A program made the translations under genes and the position numbers. Below are positions 25,581 through 35,009 of a stretch of DNA of 64,000 nucleotides, piece by piece. Position 1 is the stretch's first letter. Every line of letters begins with the position of its first letter. Source of the DNA: SHVO01 sp964576515 (GTDB lineage: Bacteria > Pseudomonadota > Alphaproteobacteria > Rhodospirillales > Rhodospirillaceae); assembly GCA_964576515.1 (NCBI GenBank), contig CAZNUW010000007.1, positions 163,757-227,756 of the forward strand, given 5' to 3'. The notes beneath the pieces were generated by a model, which worked only from the letters and a program-made list of their open reading frames with translations, searched no databases and was not told the origin of the DNA.

Positions 25581-26381
25581 CTAGACAACCAGTCTCCGAT
25601 ACAGGTGCCAGGTCGCATGACCGAGCACCGGCACGCATACCGCGAGGCCGACAAGGAACGGCGCGGCGCCGACGATCAGCGCCAGCGCGACAAGCCCGCC
25701 CCACACGACCATCATCACCGGGTTTTCCTTCACGGCACGGAACGACGTCGTGATCGCGGTCCCTATGCTGACATGACGGTCCAGGAGCATCGGGAACGAA
25801 ACGGCGCCGATGCAAAGCGCGGTAACCGCGAAGAACAAACCGATCCCGTTTCCGATCGCGATCAAGGCCCACCCTTCCGGCGTTGTCGCCAGTCGCGTGA
25901 AGAACTCCTCCGCCGAACGGGGCGACACGGTTTGCCACGGATCGCCGAGCGTCATGTCGTAGATCGTCATGGCCGTCGTGAGCCAGAAGAAGAACAGGGC
26001 CACCAGCACGCCGCCGAGAAGCATGATTTCTTTGGCGGCGGGGTTCCGGAGGAAGTTTCCGGTGCTTGAACTTGAGATGTCCTCGCCGCGCTCTCGTTTC
26101 CGGCTGATCTCGCACATCGCGACCGTGAGGATCGGTCCCAGAATGAGCGAGCCGGAGACGATTGGGAAGGCGAGCGGCAGAAGGTCGTGATTGAAGACGA
26201 CCAGGAAAGCGCCCAGCGTGACCACGGGGTAGATGACGGCCAGGAAATAGAGATGCGTTGGTTTGGCGGCGAAATCGTCGATGCCGGCGAGGAGGGCTTC
26301 GGCAACGTCCCGAAGGCCGATTTTGCGGACGGCCGGCTGAGCCGCCGCGGTTGCTGTCGTGTGCAAGGAAGTCAGAGCCAT
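25581..26381 (-). CDS. DUF2189 family integral membrane protein
   Basis: 266 residues with about six membrane helices (for example HLYFLAVIYPVVTLGAFLVV and MVVWGGLVALALIVGAAPFL). The N-terminus VRKIGLRDVAEALLAGIDDF and the pattern GSLILGPILTVAMCEISRKRE are typical of DUF2189, a family often near cytochrome or redox genes but without known activity. It forms the right chromosomal border of the element. Confidence 0.85.
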   Translation of the reverse strand: MALTSLHTTATAAAQPAVRKIGLRDVAEALLAGIDDFAAKPTHLYFLAVIYPVVTLGAFLVVFNHDLLPLAFPIVSGSLILGPILTVAMCEISRKRERGEDISSSSTGNFLRNPAAKEIMLLGGVLVALFFFWLTTAMTIYDMTLGDPWQTVSPRSAEEFFTRLATTPEGWALIAIGNGIGLFFAVTALCIGAVSFPMLLDRHVSIGTAITTSFRAVKENPVMMVVWGGLVALALIVGAAPFLVGLAVCVPVLGHATWHLYRRLVV

Positions 26382-26708
26382 TGAACCCTCCCAGTGGGAA
26401 AAGCCGAAGGAAATGACGTCGCGTTGGACCGTTCCAGTATAAGCGCTATCGGCCGGGGGCGCTATCGGCTCATGGTTGTGGGCGCCCGGCCACTGAAATT
26501 GCTCAAGTTTTTCCGGTGGTTGAATTTAGTTAATTGAGTTTTGGTCAAGCCTGCGGTTAATTGACCTCCCACGGTCTAGGGGAGACCGCTTCTCACCGTA
26601 CCGTACTTGTGGACTTGCGGCCTTGGGGCTGGCAGGCGCGAAGCGTTGACTTCGCTGCGTGTGCCGGAAAAGGGGGCCGTGGAATCCCATCCGAAAGAGT
26701 ATGTGCTG
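26382..26708. other. Leader region of gltB
   Basis: 327 bases without a gene. It holds two copies of GTTAATTGA (26529-26537 and 26556-26564, 27 bases apart), a GCGCTATCGGC direct repeat near 26445-26470, and a small hairpin CGGTCT/AGACCG. The phased AT-rich pair could be a regulator site for glutamate synthase. Confidence 0.5.
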
Positions 26709-29700
26709 ATGACTTTGCCGCCGAAACAAGGGCTCTACGATCCTCGCAACGAGCATGACGCCTGCGGCGTCGGTTTCGTCGTTCACTATAAAGGCAAGAA
26801 ATCGCACGAGATTGTCCGCCAGGGCATTCAATTACTCTTGAATCTCGAACATCGCGGGGCGGTGGGCGCCGACCCGCTCGCTGGCGACGGCGCGGGGCTC
26901 TTGATCCAGACGCCGGATACGCTCCTCCGCGACGAATTCGCCAAGCAGAAAATCACGCTGCCGCCGCCGGGGGACTACGGCGTCGGTATGATCTTTCTGC
27001 CGAAGGACAAAGCCGTCGCCAAAGACTACATCGCACTCCTCGAAACCTTCGCGGCGGAAGAAGGACAGAAGGTGTTGGGCTGGCGCGACGTGCCGGTCGA
27101 TCCGGCGCCGCTCGGCGAAACCCTGAAGGCTTGCGAGCCCTGGATCCGCCAGGTGGTGGTCGTGCGCGGCTCCGATACGGCAGTCGGAGACGCCTTCGAG
27201 AGAAAATTGTTCGTCATCCGCAAGCGCGCCGAAAGCTTCGTCCATACGTGCGCCTTCGACTGTAAGAGCGACTTCTATATTCCGAGTTTTTCGGCCCGTA
27301 CTCTTGTCTATAAGGGGATGTTCCTCGCCCCGCAGCTCGACAAGTACTATCGCGACCTGAGCGATCCGCGGATGACCTCGGCGCTGGCGTTGGTGCACCA
27401 GCGCTTCTCGACCAACACGTTCCCGTCGTGGCGCCTTGCGCACCCGTACCGCATGGTGTGCCACAACGGCGAAATCAACACCGTGCGCGGCAATATCAAC
27501 TGGATGGCGGCGCGCCGTCACAGCATCAAGTCGGACATCCTTGGGACCGACATGGACAAGCTGTGGCCGTTGATCGCAGCCGGTCAGTCGGACACGGCCA
27601 GCCTCGACAACGCGCTCGAACTTCTGGTGATGGGCGGCTATTCGCTCGCGCACGCCGTCATGATGCTGATCCCCGAAGCGTGGGCCGGCAATCCGCTGAT
27701 GGATGAGAAGCGCCGCGCCTTCTATGAATATCACGCCGGGTTGATGGAGCCCTGGGACGGTCCGGCGGCCCTGACTTTCACGGATGGCCGGCAGATCGGC
27801 GCGACGCTTGACCGCAACGGATTGCGTCCGGCCCGCTACATCGTGACGAACGACGATATTGTCGTGATGGCGTCCGAGGCCGGCGTCCTGGATATCCCGG
27901 AAAGCAAGATCATCAAGAAATGGCGTCTTCAGCCCGGCAAGATGTTCCTGATCGACCTGGAGCAGGGACGCATCATCGAAGACGCGGAACTGAAAGCGCA
28001 ACTTGCCGCCGCCAAACCCTATAAGGAGTGGCTGGAGAAGACGCAGTTCGTGCTCGAGGATTTGCCGGGCGACGTTCCAACAGACAAACATCACACCGAC
28101 GAAGCGCTTCTCGACCGTCAGCAAGCCTTTGGATACACCGACGAGGACCTCCAGCGCTTCCTCGTTCCGATTGCGGTCAAGGGCGAAGATCCGGTGGGCT
28201 CCATGGGGACCGATACCGCCATCTCGGTTCTCTCACAGCGGCCGAAGCTACTCTACACATACTTTAAGCAATGTTTTGCGCAGGTCACCAATCCGCCGAT
28301 CGACGCCATTCGCGAAGAATTGGTGATGTCGCTCGTGTCCCATGTGGGGCCGAAGCCCAACCTGCTGGGCTTCAATACGGCCGGGACGCATCTGCGCCTC
28401 GAGGTTCGCCAGCCGATCCTGACGGATCAGGATTTGACGAAAATCCGTCATCTCGGAGATTTGGTAGGGGACGCGTTCAAAACGCGCACGTTAGATCTCA
28501 CATATGCGGTCGAGAAGGGCGCAGGCGGCATGGAGCCAGCGCTTGGTCGCCTTTGCGCGGAAGCCGAAGACGCGGTCCTCAAAGGCTATAACATTCTCAT
28601 CCTCTCCGATCGGCGCGTGAGCCGCGACCTCGTCGCGATTCCTGCGCTGCTGGCGACCGCCGCGGTCCACCATCATTTAATCCGCAAGGGCCTACGCACC
28701 GAAACAGGACTTGTTCTTGAAACCGGTGAAGCCCGCGAGGTGCATCACTTCTGCACGCTCGGCGGCTACGGCGCGGAAGCGATCAATCCCTATTTGGCGT
28801 TTGAGACGCTGAGCGCCATGCGCGGGCGGGAGCTGCCGTCGGAGTACACGGAAGAAAAACTTCAGAAGCAGTACATCAAAGCGATGGGCAAGGGCCTCAT
28901 GAAGGTGATGTCCAAAATGGGCATCTCGACCTTCCAGTCCTATTGCGGCGCGCAGATTTTCGATGCGGTGGGGCTGCACTCCACCTTCATCGACAAGTAT
29001 TTCACCGGCACGGGAACGCAGGTCGAAGGGATCGGCCTCGCGGAAGTCGCGCGCGAAACCGTCGAGCGCCATCGGCTTGCATTCGGCAACGCGCTTCACC
29101 TGCGCGATGCGCTCGATCCCGGCGGCGAATACCAATACCGTCTGCGCGGCGAGAGCCACATGTGGACTCCCGATACCATCGCGAAACTACAGCACGCCGC
29201 TCGCGGAAACAGCCGGGAGGCCTACAAGGAGTTCGCGCAGCTCATCAATGAGCAGTCCGAACGCGTAATGACGTTGCGCGGTCTTTTTGACCTCAAGACG
29301 GCGGCAACGCCCGTTGCCTTGGATGAGGTCGAGCCCGCGAAAGATATCGTCAAACGCTTCGCCACGGGCGCCATGTCGTTCGGGTCCATCAGCCGTGAAG
29401 CACATACGACGCTGGCCGTGGCGATGAATCGCATCGGCGCGCGTTCCAATACCGGCGAGGGCGGCGAGGAACCGGATCGGTTCAAACCTTTGCCCAACGG
29501 CGATTCGATGCGTTCGGCCATCAAGCAAGTCGCTTCCGGGCGTTTCGGCGTGACGATTGAATACCTGGTCAACGCCGACGATATTCAAATCAAGATGGCG
29601 CAAGGCGCGAAGCCCGGCGAGGGCGGGCAGCTTCCCGGCGACAAGGTCAACGGGCAAATCGCCAAAGTCCGCCATTCGACTCCCGGCGTGGGCCTTATTT

Positions 29701-31328
29701 CGCCGCCGCCTCATCACGATATCTACTCGATCGAAGATCTGGCGCAGCTCATTCACGACCTCAAAAACGCTAATTCCCGCGCGCGCATCAGCGTGAAATT
29801 GGTGTCCGAGATCGGTGTCGGCACGATTGCCGCCGGCGTCGCGAAAGCGCGCGCGGACCATGTCACCATATCGGGGTTTGAAGGCGGAACGGGGGCGTCA
29901 CCCCTGACGTCTCTCACGCACGCCGGTTCGCCGTGGGAAATCGGCCTTGCCGAAACGCATCAGACGCTGGTGCTAAACAATTTGCGTGGCCGTATCGCCG
30001 TTCAGGTCGACGGCGGCTTGCGGACGGGCCGCGACGTTGTGATTGGTGCGTTGCTCGGCGCCGATGAATTCGGCTTTTCGACCGCGCCGCTCATCACGCT
30101 CGGCTGCATCATGATGCGTAAGTGCCATCTGAATACCTGCCCGGTGGGTGTGGCGACGCAAGACCCGATCCTTCGCGCGCGTTTCACGGGCGTTCCGGAG
30201 CATGTCGTCAACTACTTCTTCCTTCTGGCGGAAGAGGTGCGCGAGATCATGGCGGGCCTCGGTATCCGTCGTTTCGACGACCTGATCGGCCGTATGGATA
30301 TGATTGATCCCCGCCGCGCGGTCGGCCATTACAAGGCGCAAGGACTCGATTTCTCGAAGCTCCTTTACCGTCCGGCGACGGGCGCAAATGTGGCGATGCG
30401 CTGGGTTCAGAAACAAGACCATGAACTCGACCGCGCGCTCGACCACGTCTTGATCGAAAAGGCCCGTCCCGCGCTTGAGAAGGGCCAATCTGTACGCATC
30501 GAACTGCCGATCAAGAACGTCAATCGCACGGTCGCCACCATGCTCTCCGGAGAAGTCGTCAAGCGCTATGGCCAAACCGGACTGCCCGAGGACACGATCT
30601 CGATCAAATTTACCGGCATCGCGGGGCAGAGCTTCGGCGCTTTCCTTGCCCGCGGTGTGTCGCTCGAACTCGTCGGCGCAGGCAACGACTACGTCGGTAA
30701 GGGACTCTCGGGCGGGCGCATCGCGGTCTATCCACCGAAAGAATGCCCTGCCGTCCCGGCCGATAACATCGTCATCGGCAACACCGTGATGTACGGTGCG
30801 ATTGAAGGGGAGTGTTATTTCTCGGGCGTCGCCGGCGAACGCTTCGCGGTCCGGAATTCAGGCGCCTTCGCGGTGGTCGAGGGCGTTGGCGACCACGGTT
30901 GCGAATACATGACAGGCGGCGTCGTGGCGGTCCTCGGCATGACCGGGCGCAACTTCGCGGCTGGAATGTCCGGCGGCATCGCTTATGTGCTGGATGAAGA
31001 CGGTTCGTTCCGCCAACGTTGCAATCTCGCGATGGTCGACCTAGAGCCGATTGCGCCGGAACCTCACCTTAGCGGAGAGAACGGCAATTTCCGTCAATTG
31101 ATGATCAATCATCTGGAACACGACGCGCCGCGCCTCAGGGCGCTGATCGAACGCCATCGTCATTATACGAATAGCGCCCGCGCGGCGGACATCCTTGCGC
31201 GATGGGATGATCTGTTGCCGAAATTCGTGAAGGTCATGCCGACCGATTACGCGAAATCCCTCAAAATCCTGGCGGCCTCGCGCCACCAGGAACGCGACGA
31301 ATCAAGGACGTTCAAGATCAATGGGTAA
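26709..31328 (+). CDS. gltB: Glutamate synthase (NADPH) large subunit
   Basis: 1539 residues from the ATG at 26709; the longer frame from 26607 adds unlikely residues. It converts glutamine + 2-oxoglutarate to two glutamates with GltD. Seen: the class II amidotransferase nucleophile Cys in EHDACGVGFVVHYKGKK, exposed after removal of about 20 residues; the FMN/2-oxoglutarate region (IGARSNTGEGGEEPDRF, QGAKPGEGGQLPG, ISGFEGGTGASP); and the [3Fe-4S] cysteines in CIMMRKCHLNTCPVGVATQ (C-x5-C-x4-C). The C-terminal GXGXG-type domain includes GVVAVLGMTGRNFAAGMSGG. gltD overlaps its end by 8 bases. Confidence 0.98.
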   Translation: MTLPPKQGLYDPRNEHDACGVGFVVHYKGKKSHEIVRQGIQLLLNLEHRGAVGADPLAGDGAGLLIQTPDTLLRDEFAKQKITLPPPGDYGVGMIFLPKDKAVAKDYIALLETFAAEEGQKVLGWRDVPVDPAPLGETLKACEPWIRQVVVVRGSDTAVGDAFERKLFVIRKRAESFVHTCAFDCKSDFYIPSFSARTLVYKGMFLAPQLDKYYRDLSDPRMTSALALVHQRFSTNTFPSWRLAHPYRMVCHNGEINTVRGNINWMAARRHSIKSDILGTDMDKLWPLIAAGQSDTASLDNALELLVMGGYSLAHAVMMLIPEAWAGNPLMDEKRRAFYEYHAGLMEPWDGPAALTFTDGRQIGATLDRNGLRPARYIVTNDDIVVMASEAGVLDIPESKIIKKWRLQPGKMFLIDLEQGRIIEDAELKAQLAAAKPYKEWLEKTQFVLEDLPGDVPTDKHHTDEALLDRQQAFGYTDEDLQRFLVPIAVKGEDPVGSMGTDTAISVLSQRPKLLYTYFKQCFAQVTNPPIDAIREELVMSLVSHVGPKPNLLGFNTAGTHLRLEVRQPILTDQDLTKIRHLGDLVGDAFKTRTLDLTYAVEKGAGGMEPALGRLCAEAEDAVLKGYNILILSDRRVSRDLVAIPALLATAAVHHHLIRKGLRTETGLVLETGEAREVHHFCTLGGYGAEAINPYLAFETLSAMRGRELPSEYTEEKLQKQYIKAMGKGLMKVMSKMGISTFQSYCGAQIFDAVGLHSTFIDKYFTGTGTQVEGIGLAEVARETVERHRLAFGNALHLRDALDPGGEYQYRLRGESHMWTPDTIAKLQHAARGNSREAYKEFAQLINEQSERVMTLRGLFDLKTAATPVALDEVEPAKDIVKRFATGAMSFGSISREAHTTLAVAMNRIGARSNTGEGGEEPDRFKPLPNGDSMRSAIKQVASGRFGVTIEYLVNADDIQIKMAQGAKPGEGGQLPGDKVNGQIAKVRHSTPGVGLISPPPHHDIYSIEDLAQLIHDLKNANSRARISVKLVSEIGVGTIAAGVAKARADHVTISGFEGGTGASPLTSLTHAGSPWEIGLAETHQTLVLNNLRGRIAVQVDGGLRTGRDVVIGALLGADEFGFSTAPLITLGCIMMRKCHLNTCPVGVATQDPILRARFTGVPEHVVNYFFLLAEEVREIMAGLGIRRFDDLIGRMDMIDPRRAVGHYKAQGLDFSKLLYRPATGANVAMRWVQKQDHELDRALDHVLIEKARPALEKGQSVRIELPIKNVNRTVATMLSGEVVKRYGQTGLPEDTISIKFTGIAGQSFGAFLARGVSLELVGAGNDYVGKGLSGGRIAVYPPKECPAVPADNIVIGNTVMYGAIEGECYFSGVAGERFAVRNSGAFAVVEGVGDHGCEYMTGGVVAVLGMTGRNFAAGMSGGIAYVLDEDGSFRQRCNLAMVDLEPIAPEPHLSGENGNFRQLMINHLEHDAPRLRALIERHRHYTNSARAADILARWDDLLPKFVKVMPTDYAKSLKILAASRHQERDESRTFKING

Positions 31329-32736
31329 AACGACCGGATTCCTGGAAACCGGACGCGAAGACCGTCCGTACGATACCGTCCAGACGCGCGTTTCGACGTG
31401 GAAAGAGTTCGTCCATGAGCTGCCTGACGACGCCATGAAGAAACAGGGCGGCCGCTGCATGGACTGCGGCATCCCCTTCTGTCACAACGGCTGTCCGGTC
31501 AACAATCTCATCCCCGACTGGAATGACCTCGTTTACAAGGGGAAGTGGCGCGAGGCTTTGGGCACGCTGCACTCCACGAACAATTTTCCGGAATTCACGG
31601 GCCGAATTTGCCCTGCGCCGTGCGAAGCGGCGTGCACGCTCAACATCAACGACGACGCCGTGACGATCAAAAGCATCGAATGCGCGATTGTCGATCGGGG
31701 ATGGACCGAAGGCTGGATTGCCCCGGAGCCCGCCGCACGCAAAACCGGCAAGAAGATCGCCGTCGTCGGCTCGGGGCCGGCCGGTCTCGCGGCCGCGCAA
31801 CAACTCGCGCGGGTCGGGCACGATGTGACCGTATTCGAGAAAGACGACCGGATCGGCGGACTGCTCCGTTACGGAATCCCAGATTTCAAAATGGAGAAGC
31901 ACCTGATCGATCGCCGGATCGCGCAAATGACGGCTGAAGGCGTCGCCTTCAAGCCGAAGTGCGAGGTCGGCGTCGATGTTCAGGTCGACGCGTTGCGCAA
32001 GTCGTTCGACGCCGTTCTCCTGACCGGCGGCGCGCAGGCGCCGCGCGATCTCCCCGTTCCAGGGCGTGACTTGAAGGGCGTCCATTTCGCGATGGAATTC
32101 CTGACGCAGAGTAACAAACGCGTCGCGGGCGATGCGATCCCGCCGGAGGGCGCGATCACGGCCACGAACAAACATGTGATCGTCATCGGCGGCGGCGATA
32201 CCGGCTCGGATTGTATCGGCACGTCCATCCGTCAGGGCGCGGCCTCGGTCACGCAACTCGAGATCATGCCGCGCCCGCCGGAGCAGGAGAACAAGCCCCT
32301 TGTGTGGCCATACTGGCCGCTCAAGTTCAGGACCTCGTCCAGCCAGGAAGAGGGGTGCGAGCGGGAGTTCGCCGTCGCCACGAAGGCGTTTGTCGGCGAG
32401 AACGGAACGCTCACCGGCCAACAGATCGTGAAACTTGCCCAAGGTCAGGAAGTGCCCGGCAGCCTTCAGACCCTCAAGGCCGATCTTGTTTTGCTCGCCA
32501 TGGGGTTCGTCCATCCCATCCACGCCGGTATGCTGACGGACTTCGGCGTGGCTTTGGACAAGCGCGGCAATGTCATCGCCGATACGCAGCGCTATCTCAC
32601 ATCGGTCCCGAAGGTGTACACGGCCGGCGATATGCGCCGCGGCCAAAGCCTGGTGGTCTGGGCGATCCGTGAGGGCCGTCAGGCGGCGCGCGCCATCGAC
32701 GAATTCTTGATGGGCGCGAGCGATTTGCCGCGATAA
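31321..32736 (+). CDS. gltD: Glutamate synthase (NADPH) small subunit
   Basis: 471 residues. Transfers electrons from NADPH through FAD and [4Fe-4S] clusters to GltB. Seen: N-terminal cluster cysteines RCMDCGIPFCHNGCPVNN and RICPAPCEAACTL, the FAD site AVVGSGPAGLAAAQQLA, GIPDFKMEK, and the NADPH site VIGGGDTGSDC. The C-terminus VYTAGDMRRGQSLVVWAI is characteristic. The ATG overlaps the gltB stop (ATGGGTAA), so translation is coupled. Confidence 0.98.
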   Translation: MGKTTGFLETGREDRPYDTVQTRVSTWKEFVHELPDDAMKKQGGRCMDCGIPFCHNGCPVNNLIPDWNDLVYKGKWREALGTLHSTNNFPEFTGRICPAPCEAACTLNINDDAVTIKSIECAIVDRGWTEGWIAPEPAARKTGKKIAVVGSGPAGLAAAQQLARVGHDVTVFEKDDRIGGLLRYGIPDFKMEKHLIDRRIAQMTAEGVAFKPKCEVGVDVQVDALRKSFDAVLLTGGAQAPRDLPVPGRDLKGVHFAMEFLTQSNKRVAGDAIPPEGAITATNKHVIVIGGGDTGSDCIGTSIRQGAASVTQLEIMPRPPEQENKPLVWPYWPLKFRTSSSQEEGCEREFAVATKAFVGENGTLTGQQIVKLAQGQEVPGSLQTLKADLVLLAMGFVHPIHAGMLTDFGVALDKRGNVIADTQRYLTSVPKVYTAGDMRRGQSLVVWAIREGRQAARAIDEFLMGASDLPR

Positions 32737-32764
32737 CGCGGCCGTATTACCGCGGCCGTATTAC
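32737..32764 (+). repeat. 14-bp tandem duplication
   Basis: CGCGGCCGTATTAC twice in a row, filling the whole gap between the convergent gltD and hydrolase stop codons. Confidence 0.85.
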
Positions 32765-33655
32765 CTATGTGACGCTCGGGACCGCGCCAATCCAGTCGTG
32801 GATGTGGCGCGCCGTCTCGCGCCATCCGTCGTCAAGCATCATGCAATGTCCTGAAGCCGCAACGGTCCGAAGTTCCGCCCCGTAGGCGCTCGCAACCGCG
32901 GCGTCTTGGGCCCGCCGGTGAAGCGGAGAATCATCCTTCCCGCCCGATATGCATAAGACCGGGCAGGGGAGCGCGGCGGCCGGAATACGAACGCCTTCAT
33001 GAAAGCACTCGTTCAACAGGCGCGGACTTTCGGGACACAAGAGCGAAAGATAGGCGCCAACATCCTCGTCCGACGCGCCCGACAGAAACCACTTTCGCAC
33101 GCGGTCCTCACCGGGGACCTGAATTGCGTGTTGTTCTGGAAAGCGGGGGAGGGCTTGCCCGCCCGGAATACCGGCGGGCGTCGCGGGCGCGAGAAGAATG
33201 AGGCCACGCGACGCGGAACGGGTGGCGGCCGCCATCGCGATCAAAGCCCCAAGACTGTGGCCGACAAGGAAGAAATCGCGGGCGAGGTGGCGTAAGGCTT
33301 CCAGCACATCTGCGGTCATCGCCTCCACGCCCTGCGCGATGAAAGACGGATCCTGGACGAGGCCGCCGTGCCCCCGGAGGTCAATCGCGGCGCACGTTAA
33401 TCCTTGCGCGGCAAGGGCGGAGATCGCCGGTCCCCAGCACCAGCTTCCATGGAATCCGCCGTGCACAAAAAGGACGGTTGGCGCTTGGCCCGAGGAAACG
33501 GCATGGAGCCGCGCAAAGGATAAGGCCCTTTGTTCCAGTCCCGTGAGAGGACCAATGTCGGCGATGCCCCGCCACTGTATTGTCATTTCAGCAATTTCGT
33601 CGGAGATGGCCGAACCGGCAACGGATATTTGCGGCGTTACCGTCGTACGTCGCAC
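32765..33655 (-). CDS. Alpha/beta-fold hydrolase
   Basis: 296 residues from a GTG at 33655 with AGGA about 10 bases upstream; an ATG at 33586 would give a shorter form starting MTIQWRG. Catalytic triad visible: nucleophile Ser in FLVGHSLGALIAM, Asp in CISGGKDDSPLHRR, His in ASGHCMMLDD. The oxyanion region is FVHGGFHGSW. Family members are esterases, lipases or thioesterases; the substrate cannot be told. It converges on gltD. Confidence 0.88.
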   Translation of the reverse strand: MRRTTVTPQISVAGSAISDEIAEMTIQWRGIADIGPLTGLEQRALSFARLHAVSSGQAPTVLFVHGGFHGSWCWGPAISALAAQGLTCAAIDLRGHGGLVQDPSFIAQGVEAMTADVLEALRHLARDFFLVGHSLGALIAMAAATRSASRGLILLAPATPAGIPGGQALPRFPEQHAIQVPGEDRVRKWFLSGASDEDVGAYLSLLCPESPRLLNECFHEGVRIPAAALPCPVLCISGGKDDSPLHRRAQDAAVASAYGAELRTVAASGHCMMLDDGWRETARHIHDWIGAVPSVT

Positions 33656-33721
33656 CGTGGTATCCTGTCTTTGGAGATATGAGGCCGCAAGTTAGACAAC
33701 CTCATACGGAGGAACGGCGGG

Positions 33722-33934
33722 GTGTATCTTCTTTTTTATAAAAGTAAGGACAGCGGCCGACGCTTGATCGCGTGTCTCGAAAATGAGGACACGGCCAGTT
33801 ATTTTGCGCGCGTGTGGTCGCGGTTTTGGCTTTCCCCGATCGACGTTGTACGCAATTCCGATGATGGGGCCGCAATTCTCATCTCACGTTATGTCGGAGG
33901 AGCCTTAACGCGGCGGAACCCCCAAATAGCATGA
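33722..33934 (+). CDS. Small unknown protein
   Basis: 70 residues, GTG start with GGAGGAAC about 7 bases upstream. Mixed alpha/beta composition (MYLLFYKSKDSGRRLIACLE). No family recognised; the good SD supports a real gene. It is divergent from the hydrolase gene. Confidence 0.55.
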   Translation: MYLLFYKSKDSGRRLIACLENEDTASYFARVWSRFWLSPIDVVRNSDDGAAILISRYVGGALTRRNPQIA

Positions 33935-33935
33935 C

Positions 33936-34814
33936 TTAAAGCGCGACGGCTCGCCGCCGCCGCCGCCCGCGCATCGGTGCGGCCGGTGTGTCCGCCGCCG
34001 CCACGGGTTGTTCATCGGAGTCCGCGGGTAAGGGCGTTTCCTCAGGTTCCGGCCAATAGAGCGTGAACTGTTTTTGGAACGCCTTCCACCATTGCGGAAC
34101 ACCCAGGGCCAAAGGCTCGCCGAGCAAATGCCGCAAGGCTTTGTCGCGCAGAAGGACGGAGGTGCTTTCCACCTTGTCGACGCCCAGATGTTGCAGGATC
34201 GCCTTCACAACCACGTCGTAAGGCGCCTTCATCAGATCGACACCGGCGCCGAGTTCGATTTTCCCGAGAATAAAGAAGACGAGGTCGGAAACGACCCTGT
34301 CTTGCCGGCCCGCGCAGGCATCGACCTGGTCGCCGATTTCGCCAAGGATTTCGGCGGCTTCAAACCCGTTATAGTGACCACGCATTCGCGCACATTCGAG
34401 CGCGACAATTCCGGCGAAATAGTAGTCGTCGACCGGGTGCATCTCGAACAGCGCGCGGCGCTCGTCGTAATTTAAGGAGCATTCGCTAAAGGCGCCGTCG
34501 AGCACCTTGCTCCACGCCGGATAGGTTCGGGCGGCGACCGACTGCATTTCGGCGAGGAAATAGGAGACCGCCAAATTAGCGTCCACCGCGTTATCGTCGG
34601 CGCTCGCGCCGATCAAACGCCGCACAGGCAACGCGAGCCGCCAAGCGAGCCCCGCAAGGCCGCCTTTCTTACGGGTCGGGATCGGCCCCAATAGCCGATC
34701 GGTGGCCTCCTCTGCCACTTGCGATTTTCTCCCCAATACCAGGCCCGCGCCATCCGCCGCATTCGCGGTTCTCAATGACGCGCGCGCATCTCCGTGCTTG
34801 CGGAGGCGTAACAA
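33936..34814 (-). CDS. Unknown protein with basic tail
   Basis: Up to 292 residues. The start is uncertain: TTG at 34814 has its GGAAAGG too close, and GTG at 34718 (VAEEATDRLLG) with GGGGAG upstream is a good alternative. The middle (about 80-240) is helical with conserved-looking aromatics (HPVDDYYFAGIVALECARMRG). The C-terminus is Pro/Ala-rich and ends RGRRRRRAVAL. No domain recognised; a nucleic-acid or membrane-surface role is possible. Confidence 0.6.
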   Translation of the reverse strand: MLRLRKHGDARASLRTANAADGAGLVLGRKSQVAEEATDRLLGPIPTRKKGGLAGLAWRLALPVRRLIGASADDNAVDANLAVSYFLAEMQSVAARTYPAWSKVLDGAFSECSLNYDERRALFEMHPVDDYYFAGIVALECARMRGHYNGFEAAEILGEIGDQVDACAGRQDRVVSDLVFFILGKIELGAGVDLMKAPYDVVVKAILQHLGVDKVESTSVLLRDKALRHLLGEPLALGVPQWWKAFQKQFTLYWPEPEETPLPADSDEQPVAAADTPAAPMRGRRRRRAVAL

Positions 34815-35009
34815 CCTTTCCGCGTACTTACTATCGCATGATTCCGTTAAAGGGTGAAGGAAATCCGATTATTACGATGACAAATCAATATGTTGAATAA
34901 TTAAGCCCTTGCCTTACTTTCCCCGTTCGAGCGAAGGATGGGAAGACGCACGGGATTGCACGTTATCGCGTATAAGTAGCTTGCGGCGCAGCGGGGAAAT
35001 GCGTTTGTC

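Noticed and set aside
26560..26600. Glutamine riboswitch before gltB
   Set aside because: Only a 6-bp hairpin is present; the conserved core of a glnA-type riboswitch is not visible.
26832..28124. 430-codon minus-strand frame opposite gltB
   Set aside because: Antisense shadow; no start signal and no family resemblance.
31318..32646. 442-codon minus-strand frame opposite gltD
   Set aside because: Antisense shadow of a certain gene.
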